From Nonomuraea longispora (GTDB taxonomy: Bacteria; Actinomycetota; Actinomycetes; Streptosporangiales; Streptosporangiaceae), in the NCBI RefSeq assembly GCF_004348345.1, contig NZ_SMJZ01000047.1, forward strand, positions 1-46,737: a stretch of 46,737 bases of DNA. The letters run 5' to 3'. Of this stretch, positions 23,723-30,640 are shown piece after piece. The translations under genes and the position numbers were made by a program. The notes beneath the pieces are model-generated. The model was not told the origin of the DNA. It did no database searches and was given only the letters and a program-made list of their open reading frames with translations. Position 1 is the stretch's first letter, and each line of letters opens with the position of its first letter.

Positions 23723-24457
23723 TCAGCTGTGGTCGGTGGAGCCGCTCAGGTCCGTCTCCACGTAGAAACGCTCCGAGCGGGGCGGGACGATCATTTCCAC
23801 GAGCTCCGCGATCTCGCCCTGCCTGGTCCAGGTCTCACGGGTCCAGCGGAACGCGGGGGTGCCCGCGGGCACGCCGAACGCCTCCGCCTCGGCGCCGCCG
23901 AGGACGTGCGGCTCGACGTACATCCTGGCCCGCACCAGCTCCGTCCCGCGGTCGCGCAGGTAGGCGTGCGTGGTGAGGGGCTCGAGCGGCTGGTCGAGCA
24001 GGTCGGGCGCCAGCCGGAACGGCAACACGTGCAGCTCGGTGTTGATCACCTGGCCGGTCGTGTCCATCTTGTGGCGCTCCATCTGGACGACCGCCTCCTC
24101 GCCCGGGACACCGGGCAGCCGCAGCCGCGCCGCCTGCGCGGGCATCACCCGAGCCGAGAGGACCTTGTGGTCGCCGTGTGTCTCCGGCCCCTGGATCAGC
24201 AGGCCGGTGAAGCGGAGCAGGTTGTGCCGGCCGACGGCCTGGGCGACGAAGCTGCCGCGCCTGCGGAAGCGCACGATCAGCCCCGCGTCGGCGAGGTCGC
24301 GAAGGGCCCGCTGCACGGTGATGCGCGAGACCTCGAACTCCTCGCAGAGCTCGGCCTCAGTGGGGATCCGGGTGCCCGGACCCCAATGGCCGCTGCGGAT
24401 GCGCGCCTCCAGCGCCCTGCGGATCTGCACATGGAGCAGGAGGTCACGTTCCGACAT
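23723..24457 (-). CDS. GntR-family (HutC/UTRA) transcriptional regulator
   Basis: This encodes 244 residues. The N-terminal winged HTH (about 5-75) is classic GntR: GTRIPTEAELCEEFEVSRITVQRALRDLADAGL followed by the RRRGSFV wing. The C-terminal UTRA ligand-binding domain has NTELHVLPFRLAPDL, ARMYVEPHVLGGAEAEAFGVP and the final ERFYVETDLSG. It probably represses its own operon, which encodes uptake and oxidation of an amine, and releases DNA when the substrate is bound. The start codon sits at the predicted transcription start, downstream of a TTGACA/GAGTAT promoter embedded in an inverted repeat, so the message appears leaderless. Confidence 0.9.
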   Translation of the reverse strand: MSERDLLLHVQIRRALEARIRSGHWGPGTRIPTEAELCEEFEVSRITVQRALRDLADAGLIVRFRRRGSFVAQAVGRHNLLRFTGLLIQGPETHGDHKVLSARVMPAQAARLRLPGVPGEEAVVQMERHKMDTTGQVINTELHVLPFRLAPDLLDQPLEPLTTHAYLRDRGTELVRARMYVEPHVLGGAEAEAFGVPAGTPAFRWTRETWTRQGEIAELVEMIVPPRSERFYVETDLSGSTDHS

Positions 24458-24463
24458 GCCAAA

Positions 24464-24492
24464 ATACTCGCTGTAGCATTTAGTTATGTCAA
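24464..24492 (-). promoter_or_regulatory. Leaderless promoter of gntR and its catabolic operon
   Basis: Read on the minus strand, TTGACA (24492-24487) and GAGTAT (24469-24464) are 17 bases apart. The predicted start point coincides with the gntR ATG at 24457. The -35 box lies inside the left arm of the inverted repeat, so a repressor bound there would block RNA polymerase. Confidence 0.65.
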
Positions 24493-24511
24493 TAGAAGAT
24501 TTGACATAACT
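24482..24511. promoter_or_regulatory. Perfect 11-bp inverted repeat, probable GntR operator
   Basis: AGTTATGTCAA (24482-24492) and TTGACATAACT (24501-24511) are perfect reverse complements with an 8-base spacer, in an AT-rich island within GC-rich DNA. Each arm carries a TTGACA, one facing gntR and one facing the aminotransferase gene. One protein bound here could control both directions. Confidence 0.75.
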
Positions 24512-24583
24512 TATCCGCGTATGCCGTGGTGAGACGGTCACCGTTTCCCCCGACGGCCAGATCGGACGTCCTACGCTGGCCTC

Positions 24584-25609
24584 ATGGACGCCGAACTCAT
24601 CGCCACGGCCGGCGAACTCTGGGACGCCGATCCCGGCTGGCTCAACACCGCCTCCTACGGCCTGCCGCCGCGACGCGCCGCCGACGAGCTCCAGGCGGTA
24701 CTGACCGACTGGCGGCACGGCAGCAGCGACTGGGCGCCCTGGGACACCTCCGTCACCCGGTCGCGCGCCGCCTTCGCCCGCCTCATCGGCGTTCCCGTGG
24801 CCGACGTGTCGATCAGTTCCACCGTCTCCCAGATCATGTCCACGGTCGCCACGGCACTGCCGCCGGGCGCGCGCGTCGTCGTACCCGAGGTCGAGTTCAC
24901 CAGCAACCTGTTCCCCTGGGCGGTGGCCGCACAGGTGGAGACCGTCCCCGCCGACCGGCTGGCCGACGCCGTCGACGGCTCCACCAGCGCCGTCGCCTTC
25001 AGCCTCGTCCAGTCCGCCACCGGCCACGTCGCGCCGCTCGCCGACATCGTGGCCGCCGCCCGGGACTGCGACGCGCTCGTCATCGCCGACGGGTCGCAGG
25101 CCTGCGGCTGGCTGCCGGTGGACGTCGCCGGTGTGGACGCGCTGGCCTGCGCGGCGTACAAGTGGCTGATGGCGCCGCGCGGCGCCGCCTTCGGCTACCT
25201 GTCACCACGCCTGCGCGAGCGCATGCGGCCCCTGGCCGCGGGCTGGTACGCCGGCGCGGACGAGGGCGGCTCCTACTACGGCCCGCCGCTGCGCCTGGCG
25301 CCCGACGCCCGCGCCTTTGACCTGTCGCCCGCCTGGTTCTCGTACGTCGGGGCGGCCCCCGCCATCGAACTGCTCAACGAGCTCGGCGTCCAGCGCGTGC
25401 GCGACCACGACGTGGCGCTCGCCAACCGTTTCAGAGCCGGTCTGGGCCTGGAGCCCTCCGACACGGCCATCGTCTCCGTGGACGCCCCTGGCGAGCGGCT
25501 ACGGGCGGCCGGGGTCCGCGCGGCCGTACGGGCCGGGAAGGTGCGGGCGAGCTTCCACGTCTACAACACTCCCGACGACGTCGACCGCGCGCTCGACGTG
25601 CTGATCTAG
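24584..25609 (+). CDS. Class-V aminotransferase / cysteine-desulfurase-fold PLP enzyme
   Basis: This encodes 341 residues, somewhat shorter than typical class-V enzymes (380-400). The PLP lysine is in ALACAAYKWLMAPRG, the preceding Asp/Gln pair in IADGSQACGWLPVDV, and the N-terminus WLNTASYGLPPR is the usual substrate-binding start. It lacks the active-site Cys loop of true cysteine desulfurases, so a transaminase, lyase or racemase role is more likely. It is divergent from gntR across the inverted-repeat operator. Co-control with the amine-oxidising operon is therefore plausible, with the enzyme handling the resulting amino acid. The ATG lacks a ribosome binding site and may be leaderless (TACGCT at 24572-24577). 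Confidence 0.85.
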   Translation: MDAELIATAGELWDADPGWLNTASYGLPPRRAADELQAVLTDWRHGSSDWAPWDTSVTRSRAAFARLIGVPVADVSISSTVSQIMSTVATALPPGARVVVPEVEFTSNLFPWAVAAQVETVPADRLADAVDGSTSAVAFSLVQSATGHVAPLADIVAAARDCDALVIADGSQACGWLPVDVAGVDALACAAYKWLMAPRGAAFGYLSPRLRERMRPLAAGWYAGADEGGSYYGPPLRLAPDARAFDLSPAWFSYVGAAPAIELLNELGVQRVRDHDVALANRFRAGLGLEPSDTAIVSVDAPGERLRAAGVRAAVRAGKVRASFHVYNTPDDVDRALDVLI

Positions 25610-25637
25610 CGGACCCTGAGCGGAAAGCCGGCCCTCG

Positions 25638-26759
25638 TCATCTCCCCGGGCAGAGCACCGCTTCCGCGGCCTGACCGACCATCGGCCGCACCCCGTCGTT
25701 CCGGACGCTGAGCGTGACCGACATGGCGAACTGCAGGCGGCCATCGGCCGACACGTAGGTGGGCGCGTGGAAGCCGGGCGCGCCTCCGACGATCTCACGC
25801 AGCTCGAACAATCCGCCGCAGAGGCGCTCGCCGTCCGGCGGACCGGGGCGCTTGCGCCCGTCGATCACCTCCTGCAGCCGGGGCGGCAGCAACGTGCCCT
25901 GCGTGTAGGCGCGGTGGAAGTCGCTGACCTCCTCCGCGGTGGAGACCACGCCACCGGCCGCCCACAGATGGCTGGCGTTGATCCGGTCCACGTCGTGGAG
26001 CCCGCCCTGCTCGTCGGGTAGGTAGCCGTGGTTGTGCGGGCCCCTGATGCCCTCGGGCGGCTTCGCGGGCAGGTAGGTGCGGTGCATTCCCAGCGGGGTG
26101 AACAGCCGCCGGTCGAGCTCGTCGGCCAGGGTGTGGCCGGTCAGCCTCTCGATGATCATGCCGAGGAGGATGTAGTTGGTGTTGGAGTAGGAGGCCTTCT
26201 CACCGGGCTCCTGCTGCCTGGGCACGCCGCGGGCCAGCCTCACCAGGTGGGCCGGCCGGACGTAGGTCGTGAAGTCGAGGGGGTCGATCTTGCCCGACTC
26301 GAAGTAGTTGGGGACGCCGGAGGTGTGGTCGATCAGCTGCCGGACGGTGATCCTGTCGGCCAGCTCGACCAGGTCCTGCTCCGCCGTCTCCGGCAGCACG
26401 TCGGCGAGCGTGTCGTCCACGCGGAGTCTGCCCTCGCCGACCAGCTGCATGACCACCGTGGCGACCATCAGCTTGGTCTGCGACCCGATGCGGTAGCGGG
26501 CGCCGCTGGACACCGTCCCGCCCTTTCCGTCCAGCAGGCGGGAGCCCGCGGAGCCCTTGCCCACCCGCTTGCCGTCGACGTACAGCTCGCCGAGCGCGCC
26601 CACCACCCCGTCGGCCGCCGTCAGGGTGTCCAGGGCCCGCTGCGCGTCCCCGAACCTGGGCCGGCCGGCGGCCGTTGCGGCGGCGGGCGGCACGGCGGCG
26701 CCCAGCGCCAGCACTGCGCACGCCAGGCCGGCGATTCGAGTAACGATCGCACGGTTCAT
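25638..26759 (-). CDS. Secreted serine hydrolase (beta-lactamase / DD-carboxypeptidase fold)
   Basis: This encodes 373 residues with a Sec signal peptide (hydrophobic 10-27, likely cleavage after AAATA). The SxxK motif is Ser93-Gln-Thr-Lys96 in YRIGSQTKLMVA, and YxN is Tyr191-Ser-Asn193. The flanks IDHTSGVPNYF and IIERLTGHTLADELDRRLFTPLGM match Streptomyces R61-type DD-carboxypeptidases. The third motif, normally HxG before the GGAPGF segment, reads EIVGGAPGFH, so the usual His is missing or displaced. The enzyme may have altered activity, for example esterase or amidase. It is a single gene, convergent with the aminotransferase and divergent from lacI 1. Confidence 0.85.
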   Translation of the reverse strand: MNRAIVTRIAGLACAVLALGAAVPPAAATAAGRPRFGDAQRALDTLTAADGVVGALGELYVDGKRVGKGSAGSRLLDGKGGTVSSGARYRIGSQTKLMVATVVMQLVGEGRLRVDDTLADVLPETAEQDLVELADRITVRQLIDHTSGVPNYFESGKIDPLDFTTYVRPAHLVRLARGVPRQQEPGEKASYSNTNYILLGMIIERLTGHTLADELDRRLFTPLGMHRTYLPAKPPEGIRGPHNHGYLPDEQGGLHDVDRINASHLWAAGGVVSTAEEVSDFHRAYTQGTLLPPRLQEVIDGRKRPGPPDGERLCGGLFELREIVGGAPGFHAPTYVSADGRLQFAMSVTLSVRNDGVRPMVGQAAEAVLCPGR

Positions 26760-27024
26760 AGCGAAGTCCTCTCTGATCGAGCGGTCCGGGGAGACCCGGC
26801 AGCCGCACGCAGGTGATGACCGCCGTTGTAGCGCGAGCGCTGTTTCGGCGCCGTTTCCCGCCGTACCGGCCCGCCCCCCGCGCGTCCGGGATCGGGCGGC
26901 GGGCCGCCCCGCCCGCGGGCATACTTCAAGGAAGCTCGAAGCATGACAAGATGATCAAGGACTCTCCTGTTGGACGCCGAAGGCCCGGGAACTGGGCCCC
27001 CGGCGATGGTAGAAACTTGGTGCG

Positions 27025-28029
27025 ATGCCCACTATCTACGATGTCGCCCGCGAGGCCGGCGTGTCCGCGGCCACCGTCTCCCGCGTGCTCAACGGTGCGA
27101 GAACGGTCGACCCCGCCATGGTCGCACGGGTGCTCACCGCGGTCCGCGAGCTCGGCTACCGCCCCAACGCGGTGGCCCGCAACCTGCGGCGCAGCCGCAC
27201 CACGCTCTGGGCTGTGATCATCTCCGACATCGGCAACCCGTTCTTCACCGCCACCGTCCGGGGCATCGAGGACGTCGCCCAGCAGGCGGGCTACTCGGTC
27301 GTGCTGTGCAACAGCGACGAAGACCCGGCCAAGGAGGAGACGTACGTCGCGGCGGCGCTGAGCGAGCAGATGGCCGGTGTGATCATCGCGTCCTCCGGGA
27401 GTGCCAAGGCGGCCAGGAGCCTGCTCGACTCTCCCATTCCGGTCGTCGCCATCGACCGCCAGCTCCCGCGCGGCGAGGTCGACACCGTCGTGGTCGACAA
27501 CGAGGCCGGCGCGGCCACGGCCACCCGGCACCTGCTCGACGCCGGCTACCGGCGCGTCGCCTGCGTCACGGGCCCCGAGGGCGTGAGCACCGCCGACCTG
27601 CGTCTGCGCGGCTACACCTCGGCCCTGTCGGCGCGCCGGCCGCCGGGAGAGCCCTTGATCGTCAGGACCGACTTCCGCGAGCAGGGCGGCTACGACGCCA
27701 TGGAGTCGCTGCTGTCCTCCGCCGAGCGCCCCGACGCGGTGTTCGTGGCCAACAACCTCATGACGGTGGGCGCGCTGCGGTGCCTGGCCGACCACGACGT
27801 ACGAGTGCCCGCCGAGATGGGAGTGGTCGGGTTCGACGAGATCCCGTGGGCCGACCTCGTCCGCCCGTCACTCACCACGGTGGCCCAGCCGACCTACGAG
27901 CTCGGCCGGATGGCCGCCCGCCTCCTCGTCGACCGCATCGCCACGCCCGCGGGCCGGCCCGCCAGGGTCGTCCTGCCCGCCGAACTGCGTCCCCGCCAGA
28001 GCAGCGCCCTCCAGAGCAGCGCCCTCTGA
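27025..28029 (+). CDS. LacI-family transcriptional regulator 1
   Basis: This encodes 334 residues. The N-terminal HTH is TIYDVAREAGVSAATVSRVLNG with hinge helix RPNAVARNLRR. The periplasmic-binding-protein-like sensor domain then runs to the end, with GYSVVLCNSDEDPAKEE, VVAIDRQLP, FVANNLMTVGA and VGFDEIPWADLVRPSLTTV. It is clearly paralogous to LacI 2 at 34981; the recognition-helix stretch VSAATVSRVLNG is identical in both, so the two may read the same operator. A 15-bp tandem duplication adds QSSAL twice at the C-terminus. The 265-base gap upstream holds an inverted repeat AGCGC-GA-GCGCT (26830-26841) and no gene. The target operon is uncertain; the ligand is probably a sugar. Confidence 0.9.
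   Translation: MPTIYDVAREAGVSAATVSRVLNGARTVDPAMVARVLTAVRELGYRPNAVARNLRRSRTTLWAVIISDIGNPFFTATVRGIEDVAQQAGYSVVLCNSDEDPAKEETYVAAALSEQMAGVIIASSGSAKAARSLLDSPIPVVAIDRQLPRGEVDTVVVDNEAGAATATRHLLDAGYRRVACVTGPEGVSTADLRLRGYTSALSARRPPGEPLIVRTDFREQGGYDAMESLLSSAERPDAVFVANNLMTVGALRCLADHDVRVPAEMGVVGFDEIPWADLVRPSLTTVAQPTYELGRMAARLLVDRIATPAGRPARVVLPAELRPRQSSALQSSAL
27997..28026 (+). repeat. 15-bp tandem duplication at the 3' end of lacI 1
   Basis: CAGAGCAGCGCCCTC is present twice (27997-28011 and 28012-28026) just before the stop codon. It encodes a repeated QSSAL tail that the paralogue lacks. This looks like recent slippage without functional consequence. Confidence 0.85.
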
Positions 28030-28119
28030 CCGCACCGGCACACCCGCCGCGATATGCCGCCCCGCACCCCTAGACCCACCTAAACGCCTGGCCCTGGCGT
28101 CCTTATGGGGCAGGCCCTC

Positions 28120-28199
28120 TTGTTTGTCCATATATGGGCCTCTATCGTCGCAATAGGCTCTCATTCTCGTTAAATGAGCAGTAATACTCATTATTTGAG
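28120..28199 (+). promoter_or_regulatory. Promoter/operator region of the CoA-transferase - lyase operon
   Basis: This AT-rich stretch holds a possible -35/-10 pair, TTGTTT (28120-28125) and TATCGT (28143-28148), 17 bases apart. Between the two lies a perfect palindrome CCATATATGG (28128-28137). Downstream are three alternating half-sites: CTCATT (28160-28165), AATGAG (28173-28178) and CTCATT (28187-28192). They form two overlapping inverted repeats. The half-sites lie between the promoter and the GTG at 28212, a good position for a repressor. The rest of 28030-28211 contains no gene. Confidence 0.5.
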
Positions 28200-28211
28200 A
28201 AAGGCAGTGTT

Positions 28212-29432
28212 GTGGACGAAGGAGACCAACCGCCGCTCGCCGGGATCCGGGTCCTCGAACTGGGCAGCTTCATCGCCGCGCCGTTCGCCACGCGGATCTT
28301 CGCGGACTTCGGCGCCGAGGTCGTGAAGATCGAGCGGCCCGGCACCGGTGACGAACTGCGCGGCTGGCGGCGCGACAGGGGCCGGACGTCGATGATGTTC
28401 CGTACCATCGCCCGCAACAAACGTTCCGTCACCGTGGACCTGAGCACAGGCGAGGGCCGCGACATCGCGCTCGGCCTCGTGCGCCACTGCGACGTTGTCG
28501 TGGAGAACTTCCGTCCCGGCACGCTGGAGCGCCTCAGGCTCGGCTCCGACGAACTGACCGCCGCCAACGCCGACGTCGTGCTGGTCCGCATCTCCGGGTA
28601 CGGGCAGACGGGGCCGTACCGGGACCGGGCGGGGTTCGGCGGCGTGGCCGAGGCGTTCGGCGGCCTGCGGCACGTCACCGGGCATCCCGACCGCGAGCCC
28701 GTCCGGCCCGCCGCGCCGGTCGGCGACGCCCTGGCCGGCCTGTACGGCGCGATCGGCGCGCTCATCCTGCTGCTGGCCAAGGCACGGGGACGCCCGCACG
28801 AGGGGTCGCGGGTCGTGGACGTGGCACTGTACGAATCGGTGTTCATGGCCATGGAGTCGCTGGTCCCCGACTACGACGCGTACGGCGTCGTCCGCCGCCG
28901 CACGGCCGGCAACCTGCCCGGCGTAGTGCCCAGCGGCATCTATCCCACCAGCGGCGGCGGATCCGTGATCATCGCGGGGAACTCCAGCGGCGTGTTCGGG
29001 CGCCTCATGGCCGCCGTCGGCCGCCCCGATCTCGGAGCGGACCCGACGCTCGCCGACGGCTCCGCCCGCGACGCCCGCGAGCCCGAGCTCAACGGGGCCA
29101 TCTCGGCCTGGACCGCCCGCCACACCGCAGCCGAAGCGGTCGAGCTGCTCAGCCGTGCCGGGGTGCCCGCCGGGCCCATCTACGACGCCGCCGACATCGC
29201 CGGTGACGAGCACTACCAGGCCCGCGACATGCTGCGCCCGATCAAGGTGGCCGTCGACGGCGAGCCCGAGGAGATCCGCTTCCCCGGCGTGGTGCCCCGC
29301 GTGCCGGGCGCGCCGGGCGACGTACGCTGGCCAGGCCCCGACCTGGGCGCGCACACCGACCAGGTCCTGGGCGACCTGCTCGCCTACACGACCGAGCGGC
29401 TCGGCGAACTGCGCGCCAAGAAGGTGATCTGA
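28212..29432 (+). CDS. CaiB/BaiF family (class III) CoA-transferase
   Basis: This encodes 406 residues, the normal length for class III CoA-transferases such as formyl-CoA:oxalate CoA-transferase. The N-terminal motif GIRVLELGSFIAAPFATRIFADFGAEVVKIE is diagnostic, with ENFRPGTLERLRLG and the catalytic Asp172 in VGDALAGLYGA (Asp169 in Frc) following. It moves CoA between carboxylic acids. The next gene is an HMG-CoA-lyase-type enzyme starting two bases later, so the substrate is probably a 3-hydroxy-3-methyl dicarboxylate or similar, activated here and then cleaved. Start GTG at 28212 with AAAGG upstream. Confidence 0.9.
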   Translation: MDEGDQPPLAGIRVLELGSFIAAPFATRIFADFGAEVVKIERPGTGDELRGWRRDRGRTSMMFRTIARNKRSVTVDLSTGEGRDIALGLVRHCDVVVENFRPGTLERLRLGSDELTAANADVVLVRISGYGQTGPYRDRAGFGGVAEAFGGLRHVTGHPDREPVRPAAPVGDALAGLYGAIGALILLLAKARGRPHEGSRVVDVALYESVFMAMESLVPDYDAYGVVRRRTAGNLPGVVPSGIYPTSGGGSVIIAGNSSGVFGRLMAAVGRPDLGADPTLADGSARDAREPELNGAISAWTARHTAAEAVELLSRAGVPAGPIYDAADIAGDEHYQARDMLRPIKVAVDGEPEEIRFPGVVPRVPGAPGDVRWPGPDLGAHTDQVLGDLLAYTTERLGELRAKKVI

Positions 29433-29433
29433 C

Positions 29434-30336
29434 ATGCCCGCCCCTGGGCGGCACCCGGAGGAGGACCTGCCGCTTCCCGGTGACGTGACGATCACGGACG
29501 TCGTGCTCAGGGACGGCCTGCAGGACGAGCCCGTCGTGGTCGCCGTGCCGGACCGCGTCGCCGTCGCCGCCGCGCTGGCCGCCGCCGGGGTGCGCGCGAT
29601 CGAGGCCGCCTCCTTCGTCAACCCGGCCAGGGTGCCGCAGATGGCGGGCGCGGAGGAACTGTTCGCCGCGCTCCCCCGCGGCGGCCGCGTGCGTTACAGC
29701 GCGCTCGCGCTCAACGCCCGGGGCGTCGCCCGCGCGGTGGCGGCGGACGTCGACGAGATCGTGCTGGTCGTGTCGGCGGGGCAGGGGCACAGCCTGGCCA
29801 ACGCGGGACGCGGGGCCGAGGAGGTGCTCGCCGGCTTGCGGGACGCGGTGGCCGGCCACCCGGGGGCCGCGTTCACCGGGGCTGTGTCCACCGCGTTCAC
29901 CTGCCCGTTCGACGGCGAGATCCCCCCGCACAGGTTGCTCGACGTGGCCCGCGGCCTGGCCGGGATGGGCGTGACCCGCATGGTCCTGGCCGACACGCTG
30001 GGCACGACCCGCCCCGAGCGGATCGCCCGTACGCTGGCCGCGGTCCGCGCGGCCCTGCCTGACGTGGAGTTCGGGCTGCACCTGCACGACGCCAGCGGCC
30101 AGGCGCTCGACACGGTCGACGCGGCGCTGGAGCTGGGTGTGACCCGCTTCGACGCCGCCGCCGGCGGCTACGGCGGATGCCCGTTCGCCCCTGGCGCGCA
30201 CGGCAACCTCGCCACCGAGCGCCTGGTGGCTCACCTGCACTCCCGCGGGGTGCGCACCGGCATCGACGAGGACGCCCTCGCGGACGCGGTGAGCCTGGTC
30301 AGGAAGTGCCTGGCCCGCGGCACGCCCCTGACCTGA
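29434..30336 (+). CDS. Hydroxymethylglutaryl-CoA lyase family protein
   Basis: This encodes 300 residues, matching bacterial HMG-CoA lyases (DRE-TIM metallolyase superfamily). The signature VVLRDGLQDEP (Arg26, Asp27), metal ligands His216 and His218 in LHLHDASG, and the catalytic Cys249 in GGYGGCPFAPGAHGN are all in place. The known reaction is HMG-CoA to acetyl-CoA plus acetoacetate; relatives split other 3-hydroxy-acyl-CoAs. Its start follows the CoA-transferase stop by one base, so the two act together. A CoA transfer followed by C-C cleavage would feed acetyl-CoA. The other genes of leucine degradation are absent, arguing for a free organic acid as substrate. Confidence 0.88.
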   Translation: MPAPGRHPEEDLPLPGDVTITDVVLRDGLQDEPVVVAVPDRVAVAAALAAAGVRAIEAASFVNPARVPQMAGAEELFAALPRGGRVRYSALALNARGVARAVAADVDEIVLVVSAGQGHSLANAGRGAEEVLAGLRDAVAGHPGAAFTGAVSTAFTCPFDGEIPPHRLLDVARGLAGMGVTRMVLADTLGTTRPERIARTLAAVRAALPDVEFGLHLHDASGQALDTVDAALELGVTRFDAAAGGYGGCPFAPGAHGNLATERLVAHLHSRGVRTGIDEDALADAVSLVRKCLARGTPLT

Positions 30337-30383
30337 ACGGACGTGGCGGCTTCCGGCCACGCCCGCGACGTGGGCGGCGCCCG

Positions 30384-30407
30384 GCAGGTCTCGCCTGTGT
30401 GACCTGC
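30384..30407 (+). terminator. Hairpin after the lyase gene
   Basis: GCAGGTC (30384-30390) and GACCTGC (30401-30407) form a 7-bp stem with a 10-base loop, followed by TTGCC. It lies about 50 bases after the lyase stop and probably ends that operon. The remainder of 30337-30514 has no gene that I can support. Confidence 0.5.
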
Positions 30408-30514
30408 TTGCCGAACACGCGTGAAAGGGCCGGCCCGGGAAACGGGCGGAAAACGGCCCGGAGTGCCGCGGAGCAGACGATGGACCGTCCGGGAGGCGTC
30501 CGCGCAGGTCACGC

Positions 30515-30531
30515 GGAGATATCGATTCCTG
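30515..30531. promoter_or_regulatory. Upstream AATCGATT-type operator (imperfect)
   Basis: GGAGATATCGATTCCTG has the TATCGATT core, seven of eight bases of the motif found at the other sites. Its centre is 76 bases upstream of the start-site operator, about seven helical turns, which would suit looping by a tetrameric LacI-type repressor. Confidence 0.5.
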
Positions 30532-30558
30532 TATTCGGCAAGCGGTGACGCAGGATTC

Positions 30559-30587
30559 TTGACGCTACGCGGGCTGACTTCTACATT
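30559..30587 (+). promoter_or_regulatory. Sigma-70 promoter of the importer - GH172 operon
   Basis: TTGACG (30559-30564) and TACATT (30582-30587) are exactly 17 bases apart. Transcription is expected to start near 30594, inside the adjacent operator. Confidence 0.7.
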
Positions 30588-30590
30588 TTC

Positions 30591-30608
30591 GGAGAAATCG
30601 ATTGCTCC
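30591..30608. promoter_or_regulatory. LacI-type operator at the transcription start of operon A
   Basis: GGAGAAATCGATTGCTCC is an 18-base palindrome with one mismatched pair and the AATCGATT core. The central CpG is typical of LacI-family sites. It covers the predicted start of the binding-protein operon and so should block transcription when LacI 2 (or LacI 1) is bound. Confidence 0.72.
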
Positions 30609-30640
30609 TTTCGAGCACTCCAACTCCAGGAGGATGCGAG

